From JBBWZH01 sp035544115 (GTDB lineage Bacteria; Actinomycetota; Actinomycetes; Mycobacteriales; CADCTP01), in NCBI GenBank assembly GCA_963714145.1, contig OY970235.1, forward strand, positions 992,001 to 1,056,000: DNA of 64,000 nucleotides, given 5' to 3'. A program made the position numbers and the translations under genes. Position 1 is the stretch's first letter; each line of letters opens with the position of its first letter. This document shows positions 36,654-44,987 of this stretch, in pieces. The notes beneath the pieces were generated by a model. It searched no databases. It worked only from the letters and a program-made list of their open reading frames with translations, and had not been told where the DNA came from.

Positions 36654-38126
36654 TCACGGCCGGGCCGGGCAGCGGGTCGGGAAGGTGCCGTGTGCGGCCG
36701 GGTCGGGGTCGGTGAACCGGCAGCCGAACGCCGGGGCGGCGACGGCGCGCGGGTCGGTGATCGGGTCGCCGGCCGGGCGGTGCCCGTGCCGGACCCAGTC
36801 GACCAGGTCGCCGAACGCGGTGCCGAGCTCGGTGGGGGTGAACTCGCAGTGGCTCAGGCCGCGGATGGCCCGGCTGACGAACAGCCCGGACTGGCCGTGC
36901 GCGGCGACCCGGCGGGCGTAGTCCTGCTCCATCGAGATGGGTACCAGCAGGTCGCCGACGCCGTGCAGGCTGAGCACCGGGATGCGCGGGTCGCCGGCGA
37001 CGCCGGGCAGGCCGGACAGGTCCGGCGACGGCGCGGCGGTCGGCGCGACCCGCAGCACGGCCGCGTTCAGCGCCCGCTCGGCCGGTCGCAGCGGCCCGCG
37101 GGTGCCGGCGAACCGGTAGACGGTGCGGTCATTGCCGGCCACGTTCCCGCTGGCGAACGGCGCGCCGCCGAGGACGAACCGGCTGCCGCCGGTCACCCCC
37201 GGGTAGAGGCTGAACGGCAGCGGCAGGCCGGTCAGCGGGGCGAAGTTCGCGCTGGTCCAGAACCGGATGGCGGCCGGGAAGCCGGGCCGTACCCCGCCGG
37301 TGCGATCCTCCACAGTGGACGCCCATAGCCGGCCGAGCGGGGTCAGCGTCACCCCGGCCGGGTCGCCGGCGTTGAAGCCGGTACCGAGCCGGGGCAGCGC
37401 GGCCCGCATCGCGGCGACGAACCGCGGGGCGTACGCCGCGCCGCCGGCCGGGTCGAGCGGGTAGCGCAGCGCGGTGCCGGTGAGCGCGGCGGCGGTCGCG
37501 GTGGCGTCCAGGTAGTAGTCGAAGAACCGGGCGTCGGCGAGCACCCCGCACAGCGGCAGCGCGCCGGCGTAGTCGCGGTACTTCTCGATGCTGACCGCGA
37601 CCACGTGCCCGCCCATCGACGCGCCGGTCAGGTACACCGCCCGCGGCGGCCGCACGGTGCCGGCGAACACCCCGATCAGCGCGTGCGTGTCGGTCACGCC
37701 GTGGCCGATGTCGTACCCGTTGCGCTGGTAGCTGGACGTGGCCCAGGCGAACCCGTGCCGCACCGCGTAGTCGCGCAGCGGCGGGTCGCTCACCCAGACC
37801 GTGCTGCCCTCGCCCAGGTACCCGCGGGCGTACAGGATCAGGTCGCCGTTCCAGCGCAGCGGCACCTCGATCCGGTACGCCGCGCCGGCCCGGATCCCGG
37901 TGTGCACCCGCGAGATCGGCCGGCCGGTGGCGTCGGTCAGCGGCTCGAACCGCGCGCCGGTGTAGCCGGCGCCGTCGAATTCGCACCGCGGGTCGGCGAC
38001 CGACAACCCGGGCTGGGTCCGGCTCGGCACGCTCGTACACGGGGACGCGGCGGCCGCCGGCAGCGCCGGCAGCAGCCCGCCGGCCAGACCGAGCAGCAGG
38101 GTCACAACGAGGCGGGGCGATCTCAT
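36654..38126 (-). CDS. Secreted alpha/beta hydrolase
   Basis: A 490-residue exported hydrolase. It has a signal peptide (MRSPRLVVTLLLGLAGGLLP, cleavage near AAAASPC), then an alpha/beta hydrolase fold. The nucleophile elbow is YLTGASMGGH, with Ser about residue 169. A likely acid is the Asp in LHGVGDLLVP and a likely base the His in GLSHCEFTP. YARGYLGEGSTVW supplies the oxyanion-hole side. An extended lid spans about residues 200-330. Cys residues near both ends suggest disulfides. Substrate is unknown; tannase/feruloyl esterase-like or polyester hydrolase activity is possible. The ATG at 38126 has GGAG 8 bases upstream. It lies downstream of fabI on the same strand, probably in its own unit. 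Confidence 0.85.
   Translation of the reverse strand: MRSPRLVVTLLLGLAGGLLPALPAAAASPCTSVPSRTQPGLSVADPRCEFDGAGYTGARFEPLTDATGRPISRVHTGIRAGAAYRIEVPLRWNGDLILYARGYLGEGSTVWVSDPPLRDYAVRHGFAWATSSYQRNGYDIGHGVTDTHALIGVFAGTVRPPRAVYLTGASMGGHVVAVSIEKYRDYAGALPLCGVLADARFFDYYLDATATAAALTGTALRYPLDPAGGAAYAPRFVAAMRAALPRLGTGFNAGDPAGVTLTPLGRLWASTVEDRTGGVRPGFPAAIRFWTSANFAPLTGLPLPFSLYPGVTGGSRFVLGGAPFASGNVAGNDRTVYRFAGTRGPLRPAERALNAAVLRVAPTAAPSPDLSGLPGVAGDPRIPVLSLHGVGDLLVPISMEQDYARRVAAHGQSGLFVSRAIRGLSHCEFTPTELGTAFGDLVDWVRHGHRPAGDPITDPRAVAAPAFGCRFTDPDPAAHGTFPTRCPARP
37308..37320. repeat. Near-perfect copy of the 13-bp palindrome
   Basis: CTCCACAGTGGAC within the hydrolase gene, one base from the consensus. The coding strand reads TCC ACT GTG GAG (Ser-Thr-Val-Glu). 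Confidence 0.65.
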
Positions 38127-38211
38127 CGGGCAGGCTCCAGGCCATCAGGATGCGACAACGATGGTGCGGTGTGTCGATCCTGGCACTGGCCGCTGCGCGG
38201 CGGGCCGGAAC

Positions 38212-38979
38212 TCAGACGCCGGTGGTGTGGAACCCGCCGTCCACGTGCACGATCTCCCCGGTGGTGGCCGGAAACCAGTCGGACAGCAGCGCGCAGCAGG
38301 CCCGGCCGACCGGCTCGGCGTTGCGGATGTCCCAGCCGAGTGGGGCCCGGACGTCCCAGACGTCCTCGAACGTGGCGAAGCCGGGGATGCTGCGCGCGGC
38401 CATCGTCCGCAGCGGCCCGGCGGCGACCAGGTTCACCCGGATCTTCTGCCCGCCCAGCTCGCGGGCGAGGTAGCGGGCGCAGGACTCGAGCCCGGCCTTG
38501 GCCACCCCCATCCAGTCGTACGAGGGCCAGGTGACGGTGGCGTCGAAGTCCATCCCGACGATCGAGCCGCCGTCCGGCATCAGCGGCAGGCAGGCCTTGG
38601 CCAGCGAGGCCAGCGAGTAGGTGGAGACCTGCAGCGCGGTGGACACGTCCGCCCACGGCGCGTCCAGGAACCCGCCGCCGAGGCAGGAGGGCGGCGCGAA
38701 GCCGACCGAGTGCAGCACCCCGTCCAGCCCGGACAGGTGCTCACGGACCCGGTCGGGCAGGCCGGCGAGTTGTTCGTCGCTGGTGACGTCCAGTTCGATC
38801 ACCGGCGCCGGTTTCGGCAGCCGGGCGGCGATCCGCTCCACCAGGGAGAGCCGGCCGTAGCCGGTGAGCACGATGTCCGCGCCCTGTTCCTGGGCCAGCT
38901 TGGCGGCGGAGAAGGCGATCGAGGCGTCGGTCAGGACGCCGGTCACGAGCAGCCGCTTGCCGTCGAGCAGTCCGGTCAC
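38212..38979 (-). CDS. fabI: Enoyl-ACP reductase (NADH), InhA/FabI type
   Basis: A 255-residue SDR-fold enoyl-ACP reductase, the last reductive step of each FAS-II elongation cycle. The N-terminus GLLDGKRLLVTGVLTDASIA is typical of InhA/FabI. The active-site pair is Tyr154 and Lys161 in YDWMGVAKAGLES (YxxMxxxK). HSVGFAP and NLVAAGPLRTMAARSI match the substrate loop. GTG 38979 has AAGGAG 8 bases upstream. It follows fabG by 91 bases on the same strand, the classic mycobacterial fabG1-inhA pair, and hemH lies nearby, matching the wider actinobacterial order. Mycolate chain length cannot be inferred here. Confidence 0.96.
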   Translation of the reverse strand: MTGLLDGKRLLVTGVLTDASIAFSAAKLAQEQGADIVLTGYGRLSLVERIAARLPKPAPVIELDVTSDEQLAGLPDRVREHLSGLDGVLHSVGFAPPSCLGGGFLDAPWADVSTALQVSTYSLASLAKACLPLMPDGGSIVGMDFDATVTWPSYDWMGVAKAGLESCARYLARELGGQKIRVNLVAAGPLRTMAARSIPGFATFEDVWDVRAPLGWDIRNAEPVGRACCALLSDWFPATTGEIVHVDGGFHTTGV

Positions 38980-39070
38980 CGGGTGGCTCCTTCCGTCTGG
39001 GTTCGGTCGAGGGCTCAGCAGTTCAGTGGCTCGGCAGTTCGGCGGTCCGGGGCTCGGCGGTCCGGGTGGC

Positions 39071-39775
39071 TCAGTGCCCCATGCCGAGGCCGCCGTCCAC
39101 CGGCAGCACCGCGCCGGTGATGTACGCGGCCGGCTCGCTGGCCAGGAAGGTGACGGCGGCGGCGATCTCCGCGGCCGCGCCGAACCGGCGCAGCGGCAGC
39201 TGGCCGCGGATCTCGGCCCGGCGCTGCTCCGGGATCGCCGCGGTCATGTCGGTCTCCACGAACCCGGGCGTGATCACGTTGGCGGTGATGCCGCGGGAGC
39301 CGAACTCGTGCGCGAGCGACCGGGCCAGCCCGATCAGGCCGGCCTTCGACGCCGCGTAGTTGACCTGGCCGGGGCTGCCGGTGACCGCGACCACGCTGGA
39401 GATGAAGATCATCCGGCCGGTCCGGGCGCGCAGCATCTTGGCCGCGGCCCGCTTGGCCACCCGGTAGGCGCCGGTCAGGTTCGCGTCCACGACCCGGGTG
39501 AACTGCTCCTCGGACATCCGCAGCAGCAGCGTGTCGTCGGTGATGCCGGCGTTGGACACCAGCACCTCGACCGGCCCGTGCTGGGCCTCCACGGCGGTGA
39601 ACGCGGCGTCCACGGCGGCGGTGTCGGTGACGTCGCACTCGACGCCGAACAGGCCGTCCGGTGCGCCGCTGCCGCGGTGGGTGACGGCGACCTTGTCGCC
39701 GAGGTCGGCGAATGCCCGGGCGATGGCCAGCCCGATGCCCCGGTTACCACCGGTGACCAGTACGGAACGACTCAC
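39071..39775 (-). CDS. fabG: 3-oxoacyl-ACP reductase FabG
   Basis: A 234-residue NADPH-dependent beta-ketoacyl-ACP reductase. SVLVTGGNRGIGLAIARAFA is the cofactor motif and NAG is at residues 75-77. The catalytic Ser lies in FISSVVAV (~127), with Tyr140 and Lys144 in VNYAASKAG. It ends ITGAVLPVDGGLGMGH. GTG 39775 is chosen because TAGCCT lies exactly 7 bases upstream, predicting a leaderless mRNA. It is transcribed with fabI downstream and diverges from the quinone oxidoreductase gene across a 69-base region containing leaderless -10 elements on both strands. Confidence 0.95.
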   Translation of the reverse strand: MSRSVLVTGGNRGIGLAIARAFADLGDKVAVTHRGSGAPDGLFGVECDVTDTAAVDAAFTAVEAQHGPVEVLVSNAGITDDTLLLRMSEEQFTRVVDANLTGAYRVAKRAAAKMLRARTGRMIFISSVVAVTGSPGQVNYAASKAGLIGLARSLAHEFGSRGITANVITPGFVETDMTAAIPEQRRAEIRGQLPLRRFGAAAEIAAAVTFLASEPAAYITGAVLPVDGGLGMGH

Positions 39776-39782
39776 GGCCGGA

Positions 39783-39788
39783 AGGCTA
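39783..39788 (-). promoter_or_regulatory. Leaderless -10 element for fabG
   Basis: TAGCCT on the minus strand, 7 bases before GTG 39775. Confidence 0.45.
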
Positions 39789-39832
39789 TCTGGTCGCCGC
39801 CGCTGCGGGCTGGCAGACCGGCCGCCGGGCGC

Positions 39833-39838
39833 TAGGGT
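39833..39838 (+). promoter_or_regulatory. Leaderless -10 element for the quinone oxidoreductase gene
   Basis: TAGGGT ends 6 bases before GTG 39845. The upstream GTG 39842 would leave only 3 bases, so 39845 is the better start. Confidence 0.4.
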
Positions 39839-39844
39839 CCGGTG

Positions 39845-40795
39845 GTGCGCGCGATTCAGATCACCGAGTTCGGCGGGCCCGAGGTGCTCCAGTTGGTGGA
39901 GTTGCCCGACCCGGAGCCGGCGGCCGGGCAGGTCCTCTACGACGTGACGGCCGCCGGGGTCAACTACGCCGACACCCATCAGGCGGAGAACAGCTACCTG
40001 GCCAAGCAGGAGTTGCCGCTGGTGCCGGGCGCCGAGTTCGTCGGGGTCGGGCCGGATGGCACCCGGATGGTCGGGTTGCTGTTCGGCGGCGGCGGGTACG
40101 CCGAGAAGGTAGCCGCGCACCCGGCGCTGACCTGGCCGGTGCCGGCCGGGGTGAGCGACTCCGCCGCGCTCGCCGTGGTGCTGCAGGGGCTGACCGCGTG
40201 GCACCTGCTGCGCACCAGCTCGCACCTGGCCGCCGGCGAGTCGGTGGTGGTGCACGCGGCGGCCGGCGGGGTCGGCTCGATCGCGGTGCAGCTGGCCAAG
40301 CGCTGGGGCGCCGGCCGGGTGATCGGCATGGCGTCCACAGTGGACAAGCAGCAGCTGGCCCGGGAGCTCGGCGCGGACGAGGTGCTGGATCCGGCCAGCG
40401 AGGACCTGGCCGACGCGCTGGTCGCGGCGAACGGCGGGTCGCGTGTGGACATTGTGCTGGAGATGATCGGCGGGCCGGTCTTTGACGCCAGCCTGGCCGC
40501 GCTCGCCCCGTTCGGCCGGCTGGTCACCTACGGGATGGCCGGCCGGACGCCGCCGACCCCGGTGCCGCCGGGCGCGCTGATCGCCCGCTCCGGTGCGGTG
40601 ATCGGCTTCTGGCTGGCGCACTGCGGCCGCCGGCCGGCCATGCTGCGCGAGCCGGTGACCGAGCTGCTGGCGATGGTCGCGGACGGCTCACTGCGCACTG
40701 TGGACGGTGGCAGCTACCCGCTGGCCGACGCCCGGCAGGCGCACCAGGACATCCGATCCCGCCGGACGGTGGGCAAGCTGACGCTGACGCCGTAG
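39845..40795 (+). CDS. Zinc-independent quinone oxidoreductase (MDR family)
   Basis: A 316-residue medium-chain dehydrogenase/reductase of the NADPH:quinone oxidoreductase (QOR) type. VRAIQITEFGGPEVLQLVEL is the characteristic start; AAGVNYADTHQ and GAEFVGVG belong to the catalytic domain, which lacks the zinc-binding Cys set. VVVHAAAGGVGSIAVQLAKRWG is the NADPH-binding AxxGxxG segment. The C-terminus RTVGKLTLTP is standard. It stands alone between the fabG operon and two uncharacterised genes. The 13-bp palindrome occurs inside at 40333. Confidence 0.93.
   Translation: MRAIQITEFGGPEVLQLVELPDPEPAAGQVLYDVTAAGVNYADTHQAENSYLAKQELPLVPGAEFVGVGPDGTRMVGLLFGGGGYAEKVAAHPALTWPVPAGVSDSAALAVVLQGLTAWHLLRTSSHLAAGESVVVHAAAGGVGSIAVQLAKRWGAGRVIGMASTVDKQQLARELGADEVLDPASEDLADALVAANGGSRVDIVLEMIGGPVFDASLAALAPFGRLVTYGMAGRTPPTPVPPGALIARSGAVIGFWLAHCGRRPAMLREPVTELLAMVADGSLRTVDGGSYPLADARQAHQDIRSRRTVGKLTLTP
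40333..40345. repeat. Dispersed 13-bp palindrome copy (GTCCACAGTGGAC)
   Basis: A perfect copy in the quinone oxidoreductase gene, coding Ser-Thr-Val-Asp with ACA. A weaker copy, GCGCACTGTGGAC, is at 40693-40705. Confidence 0.75.
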
Positions 40796-40935
40796 CGGTC
40801 GCCGGCGTAGCGATTCCCTACCGGGGCGGGCGGTTCGGTCAACCTGGGGCGGTCCGGGGGCACCCCGGGGCGTTTGGCTTGATCGCACCTGGGCATCAGG
40901 ACAGAGTCGTGCTGTCCACCGGCTGGAGCCCCCCA

Positions 40936-41628
40936 ATGACCGGTACCGCAGTCGCCATCATCATCGTCGTGGTCGTCGTCCTCGCCGTGCTGGCGGTCGT
41001 TGGCCGGGCCCAGATGCGGCGACGTCACCTGCAACAGCAGTTCGGCCCGGAGTACGCCCGGGCCGTCGAGGACGCCGGCAGCCGGCGCGAGGCCGAACAG
41101 GAACTGGCCGAGCGCGAGCGCCGGCACGCCGAACTGCCGCTGCGCGCACTGCCCGCCGACGCCCGGGACCGGTACGCCGAGCAGTGGCTGGGCGTCCAGG
41201 AACTGTTCGTGGACGACCCGGTCGGCGCCGTCGGCGAGGCCGACCGGCTCATCGTCGCGGTGATGACCGCCCGCGGCTACGAGACCGACGGCTACCAGCA
41301 GACCGACGGCCACCAGCCGGCGGCCGCGGGCCGAGCCACCGATCGGGTCGAGCCGGCCGAGCGTTTCGAGGACGCCGGCGCCGATCGGGTCGCGGCCGGG
41401 CCGGTCTCCGCCGGTACGCCGGACGGGTACGACCGGCAGTTGGCCGACCTGTCCGTGCAGCACGCCGGGCGGCTACCGGACTACCGGGCCGCGCACGACA
41501 TCAGCGGCCGCGCCGCCGCCGGCACCGCGACCACCGAGGATCTTCGGCAGGCGATGGTGCACTACCGCTCGCTGTTCGAGGAACTGCTCGGCGAGCCGGT
41601 CCGTATCGAGCGCGGCCATACCGCCTGA
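40936..41628 (+). CDS. Membrane-anchored protein of unknown function with split helical module
   Basis: A 230-residue protein with one N-terminal membrane helix (VAIIIVVVVVLAVLAVVG) and a long charged cytoplasmic part. A helical segment RYAEQWLGVQELFVDDPVGA...ADRLIVAVMTARGY and a second near the C-terminus, EDLRQAMVHYRSLFEELLG, are separated by a Gln/Ala/Asp-rich linker of about 80 residues. The same two segments recur in the next gene, so they define a shared module. I do not recognise the family. ATG 40936 has GGAG 8 bases upstream. The downstream gene starts 31 bases later, suggesting an operon. Confidence 0.8.
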   Translation: MTGTAVAIIIVVVVVLAVLAVVGRAQMRRRHLQQQFGPEYARAVEDAGSRREAEQELAERERRHAELPLRALPADARDRYAEQWLGVQELFVDDPVGAVGEADRLIVAVMTARGYETDGYQQTDGHQPAAAGRATDRVEPAERFEDAGADRVAAGPVSAGTPDGYDRQLADLSVQHAGRLPDYRAAHDISGRAAAGTATTEDLRQAMVHYRSLFEELLGEPVRIERGHTA

Positions 41629-41659
41629 ACACCCGTACCACCCAGCCCGGGAGGACGTC

Positions 41660-42835
41660 ATGCACCCCCACGACGAGTCCGTCCACCCCCACTCGACAAC
41701 GCTGGCCGACGATCCGGCCGACCGCGATCCGGAGAACCTGGATCCGCCGGACGACCCGGTCGCCGACGCCATCGCCGGCGAGTCGACCGAGCCGCGCCCG
41801 GACGACTGGCGACCGGACGCCGAACCCGCGAGTGAGTCGGCCGAGCGGCATCCGGACGGCGGTTACCCGGCGGCCGAACCCATCCTGCCGGTGGACGAGA
41901 CCGCGGCGGCCCGGTCCGAGCCGGCGCCCTGGGGCGTCGAGGACGAGCGGTCGCAGGCCGCGACGGACGTTGCTGCGTCCGAGCCGATTGCCGGCGGCTC
42001 GGGCCCGTTGGAGTCCACTGTGGACGATGCACCGGTCGGTGGCTGGACCTCGGACACCGAGCGGGCCGCGGCCGAGGCCGGCGTGGCCGAGCCGGCCGGC
42101 GACGCGGACGACCCGCCGCGGGCGGAGGACGACGCCGCGCTGGCCGAAGAGGGCGAACTGGCCGAGCCGGTCGCCGGCGAGCCGGGTGTGGTCGTGGTCG
42201 AGCCGGCCGGCGACGCGGTCACCGAGGACGGTGTCGCCGGTGCCGAGGCGTGGGCGCCGGCAACGATCGATGGCGAGCCCGCGCTGATCGCCGAGCCGGG
42301 TGACGAGCCGGCGGACGATGCCGGTGTGCCGGCGGACGTGCTGGCGGCCGGGGAGCCGGCGCAGGCGCCGGACGACAGCGAACTGGCCGGCGGCGAGGTC
42401 GTCGGCATCGAGCACGCGGAGGGGGAGTCGATGAACGGGACCGCGGTCGACACGCCGGTCGGCGTACCGGTGGACACCGCACCGGCGGACGCGGCACCGG
42501 TGGACGCCGCACTGGTTGCGGTCGCGGCGGACGACGTGCCGGCGGAGGCGAAGCCGGGCGGGCTCGGCGACGAGCAGCCGCTGGTCGCGACGGCCGACAT
42601 CGCCGCGTTGCGGGACCGCTGGCGCGACGTCCTGGCCGGTTTCGTGGACGATCCGGCGGCGTCCGTCGCGCAGGCGTCCGACCTGGTGGACGAGGCGGTG
42701 CGGGTGCTCACCAGCGGCCTGGCCGAGATCCGCGACTCGGTGCGGGAGTGGAGCGGCGACGAGCCGCCGACCGAGCGGATGCGGGTCGCGGTCCGGCGCT
42801 ACCGGTCCGTCTTCGACCGGCTGATGGAGGACTGA
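41660..42835 (+). CDS. Large acidic, mostly disordered protein with C-terminal helical module
   Basis: A 391-residue protein. The first ~300 residues are extremely rich in Asp, Glu, Ala and Pro with repeated EPAGDA/VAGEPG-like phrases and no membrane helix, so they are probably disordered. The last ~90 residues form LRDRWRDVLAGFVDDPAASV...LVDEAVRVLTSGL and ERMRVAVRRYRSVFDRLMED, matching the two helical segments of the preceding protein. ATG 41660 has GGGAGG 5 bases upstream. Function unknown; an acidic tether carrying the same interaction module as a membrane partner is one possibility. The 13-bp palindrome is at 42013. Confidence 0.8.
   Translation: MHPHDESVHPHSTTLADDPADRDPENLDPPDDPVADAIAGESTEPRPDDWRPDAEPASESAERHPDGGYPAAEPILPVDETAAARSEPAPWGVEDERSQAATDVAASEPIAGGSGPLESTVDDAPVGGWTSDTERAAAEAGVAEPAGDADDPPRAEDDAALAEEGELAEPVAGEPGVVVVEPAGDAVTEDGVAGAEAWAPATIDGEPALIAEPGDEPADDAGVPADVLAAGEPAQAPDDSELAGGEVVGIEHAEGESMNGTAVDTPVGVPVDTAPADAAPVDAALVAVAADDVPAEAKPGGLGDEQPLVATADIAALRDRWRDVLAGFVDDPAASVAQASDLVDEAVRVLTSGLAEIRDSVREWSGDEPPTERMRVAVRRYRSVFDRLMED
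42013..42025. repeat. Dispersed 13-bp palindrome copy (GTCCACTGTGGAC)
   Basis: A perfect copy in the acidic protein gene, coding Ser-Thr-Val-Asp with ACT. On the other strand it contains TCGTCCACA, a DnaA-box-like sequence. Confidence 0.75.
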
Positions 42836-42868
42836 CCTGCCCCATTGGGCAGGGCGGGCGAAACGGGC

Positions 42869-42874
42869 CAAGAT
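42869..42874 (+). promoter_or_regulatory. Possible leaderless -10 element for hemH
   Basis: CAAGAT ends 6 bases before GTG 42881, and TTGGGC lies 19 bases further upstream (42844-42849). No Shine-Dalgarno is present. Confidence 0.35.
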
Positions 42875-42880
42875 GGCCGC

Positions 42881-43954
42881 GTGACCGATGGCGTGACCGC
42901 TGACCCCCCGTACGACGCGCTGCTGTTGCTGTCCTTTGGTGGACCGGAGGGCCCCGACGACGTTCTGCCGTTCCTGGAGAACGTGGTTCGGGGCCGTCCG
43001 GTGCCGCGGGAGCGGCTGCTCGCGGTGGCCGAGCACTACCACCACTTCGGCGGCGTCTCGCCGATCAACGCGCAGAACCGAGAGCTGCTGGCGGCGATCC
43101 GGGCCGAGTTGGGCGCGCACGGCATCGACCTGCCGGTGTACTGGGGCAACCGGAACTGGCATCCGATGGTGGAGGACACGGTCGGCCAGATGGCCCGGAG
43201 CGGGGTCCGGCGGGCGCTGGTCTTCGCCACCAGCGCGTACTCGTCGTACTCGGGCTGCCGGCAGTACCAGGAGGACATGGCCCGCGGCCGGGCCGCGGCC
43301 GGCGACGGCGCCCCGGTGCTGGCGAAGATCCGGCACTACTTCAACCACCCCGGGTTCGTCGCGGCGAACGCGGACGCGGTGCGGGCGGCGCTGGCCACGC
43401 TGCCCGGGCCGGTGCGCGACGACGCGCTGTTCGTCTACACCGCGCACAGCATCCCGACCACGATGGAGGAGTCGGCCGGCCCGGCCGGCCGGCTGTACTC
43501 GACCCAGCTGCGCGAGGCGGGCCGGCTGGTGACCGAGGCGGTCCGCCCGGGCGCGCCGTTCGAGCTGGCCTGGCAGAGCCGCAGCGGCCCGCCGCAGGTG
43601 CCGTGGCTGGAGCCGGACATCAACGACCGGCTCGGCGCGCTGGCCGCGGCCGGCGTCCGCGCGGTGGTGGTCTCGCCGGTGGGCTTCGTCTCCGACCACG
43701 TCGAGGTGCTCTGGGACCTGGACGTGGAGGCCGCGGAGACCGCCGAGAAGCACGGCATCGCGTTCGCCCGGGCCGCCACGGTGGGCACCGACCCCCGGTT
43801 CGTCTCGATGGTCCGCGAGCTGGTCGCCGAGCGGCTCGACCCGGCCGCGCCGCGCCGCGCCCTCGGCCCGCTGGGTGCCGGCTGGGATGTCTGCCCCGGC
43901 TGCTGCCCGGCCCCGGTCCGCCGCCCCACCAGCCAACCCGCGCCAGCAGGCTGA
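42881..43954 (+). CDS. hemH: Ferrochelatase (coproporphyrin III type expected in actinobacteria)
   Basis: A 357-residue ferrochelatase inserting Fe2+ into a porphyrin. The family start is YDALLLLSFGGPEGPDDVLPFL; HHFGGVSPIN is a conserved porphyrin-pocket motif; VYWGNRNWHPMVEDT, ATSAYSSYSGCRQYQED and VYTAHSIPTTM carry the metal-site His. Near the C-terminus, VCPGCC supplies Cys residues of the kind that ligate the [2Fe-2S] cluster in actinobacterial enzymes. Actinobacteria generally use the coproporphyrin route, so coproporphyrin III is the likely substrate, from knowledge of the group rather than from this sequence. It lies near fabG-fabI as in mycobacteria. Confidence 0.95.
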   Translation: MTDGVTADPPYDALLLLSFGGPEGPDDVLPFLENVVRGRPVPRERLLAVAEHYHHFGGVSPINAQNRELLAAIRAELGAHGIDLPVYWGNRNWHPMVEDTVGQMARSGVRRALVFATSAYSSYSGCRQYQEDMARGRAAAGDGAPVLAKIRHYFNHPGFVAANADAVRAALATLPGPVRDDALFVYTAHSIPTTMEESAGPAGRLYSTQLREAGRLVTEAVRPGAPFELAWQSRSGPPQVPWLEPDINDRLGALAAAGVRAVVVSPVGFVSDHVEVLWDLDVEAAETAEKHGIAFARAATVGTDPRFVSMVRELVAERLDPAAPRRALGPLGAGWDVCPGCCPAPVRRPTSQPAPAG

Positions 43955-44013
43955 CCGGGCCGGTGGAGCGGACGTTGCAGCATGCGAACCGCCGGCAACC
44001 GCACCCGCGGGGC

Positions 44014-44036
44014 CCGCGGGGGCTCGGCCCCCGCGG
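44014..44036. terminator. Bidirectional terminator hairpin between convergent genes
   Basis: CCGCGGGGGC-tcg-GCCCCCGCGG, a perfect 10-bp stem with a 3-base loop, in the 143-base gap between hemH (+) and an unknown gene (-). It shares loop and core with 33160-33180. Confidence 0.7.
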
Positions 44037-44097
44037 CCAACATGACGGACGCAGTGGCGAGCGTTCTCCGCGAGCAGGGTGCACCCAAGTCCGTGGA

Positions 44098-44904
44098 TTA
44101 CCGGTGGCGGCTGGGGACGGCGTTGTAGGCGGCGCAGCGGCCCCGCCGGACCGCGGTGATCAGCGGCCGCAGCGCCTCGCTGCGGTCCCGCGCGTCCTGG
44201 CTGGTGACCGCGCCGCCGGGGTCGTCGGCGGCGGCCAGGTCGAGCACCGTGGACAGCCGGTCGGCCTGGGCGAGCAGCCGGACGGCGCGGGCGTCGTGCC
44301 CGGGCGGTAGATCCGGCGCGGCCGGCTTGCGCCGGACCCGGGCCAGCTCGCCGGCCAGCTCCGGCCGCCAGGACGCGACCTCCAGCGCGGTCAGCGCGGT
44401 GGCCGCCGTCCGCAGCGCCTCGGTCAGGTCGTGCTCGGCCTCGGCCACCGTTAGTGGATCCGGCGTCGGCTCGCCGATCGGGTAGAGCGTCCAGCGCACG
44501 CTGATCGTCTTGCTGCCCAGCGGCGAGCCGTGCTCGGTGACGGTCGGGGCCAGCCCGATGCCGCGCCCGACGACGGCCTCGCCGGCGGCCATCGCGGCCG
44601 CGGCGAAGGCGGCCGAGCCGGCCGGCGCACCAGGCCCGCCGGGCGGCAGCCCGCGTGGGTCGCCCGGCACCGGCAGCACCACCCGGACCCCGTCCGGGGA
44701 GCGTTCGCGCAGCACGGTCAGCGCCCAGCCCAGCGGCGCCTCCGCGCCGGGCTCGCCGGGCAGCCCGTCCGCGCCCGGCAGCCCGACCACCCGGTGCGGT
44801 TCGTCCCGGCCGGTGGCGTGCGCGACCACGTCGTCGTACGCCGCCTCGCCGGCCAGCCAGGCCGACGCCCACGCGGCGAGCACTCCGGAACGCACCCGGG
44901 ACAT
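44098..44904 (-). CDS. Conserved actinobacterial protein of unknown function
   Basis: A 268-residue soluble protein with an N-terminal VRSGVLAAWASAWLAGEAAYDDVV, a Pro/Gly loop and a central GSKTISVRWTLYPIGE segment. It resembles conserved hypothetical proteins found beside DUF3097 genes in actinobacteria, but I cannot name a domain. The ATG at 44904 has TACGCT exactly 7 bases upstream and no Shine-Dalgarno; longer readings would cross this promoter. It diverges from the DUF3097 gene with 83 bases between start codons, each start carrying a leaderless -10. Confidence 0.8.
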   Translation of the reverse strand: MSRVRSGVLAAWASAWLAGEAAYDDVVAHATGRDEPHRVVGLPGADGLPGEPGAEAPLGWALTVLRERSPDGVRVVLPVPGDPRGLPPGGPGAPAGSAAFAAAAMAAGEAVVGRGIGLAPTVTEHGSPLGSKTISVRWTLYPIGEPTPDPLTVAEAEHDLTEALRTAATALTALEVASWRPELAGELARVRRKPAAPDLPPGHDARAVRLLAQADRLSTVLDLAAADDPGGAVTSQDARDRSEALRPLITAVRRGRCAAYNAVPSRHR

Positions 44905-44911
44905 GCCGCAC

Positions 44912-44917
44912 AGCGTA
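44912..44917 (-). promoter_or_regulatory. Leaderless -10 element for the unknown gene
   Basis: TACGCT on the minus strand, 7 bases before ATG 44904. Confidence 0.45.
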
Positions 44918-44974
44918 ACCAGTTCGTCCGGTTCCGGGCCGGCGCGGGTCACCCCGGCGGCCCGGCCCGGCCGG

Positions 44975-44980
44975 TAGGTT
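44975..44980 (+). promoter_or_regulatory. Leaderless -10 element for the DUF3097 gene
   Basis: TAGGTT, 7 bases before ATG 44988, without a Shine-Dalgarno sequence. Confidence 0.45.
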
Positions 44981-44987
44981 CCCCGCA

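Noticed and set aside
44042..44128. A 28-codon plus-strand ORF after the hemH terminator
   Set aside because: It runs into the 3' end of the convergent gene and has no ribosome site; probably chance.
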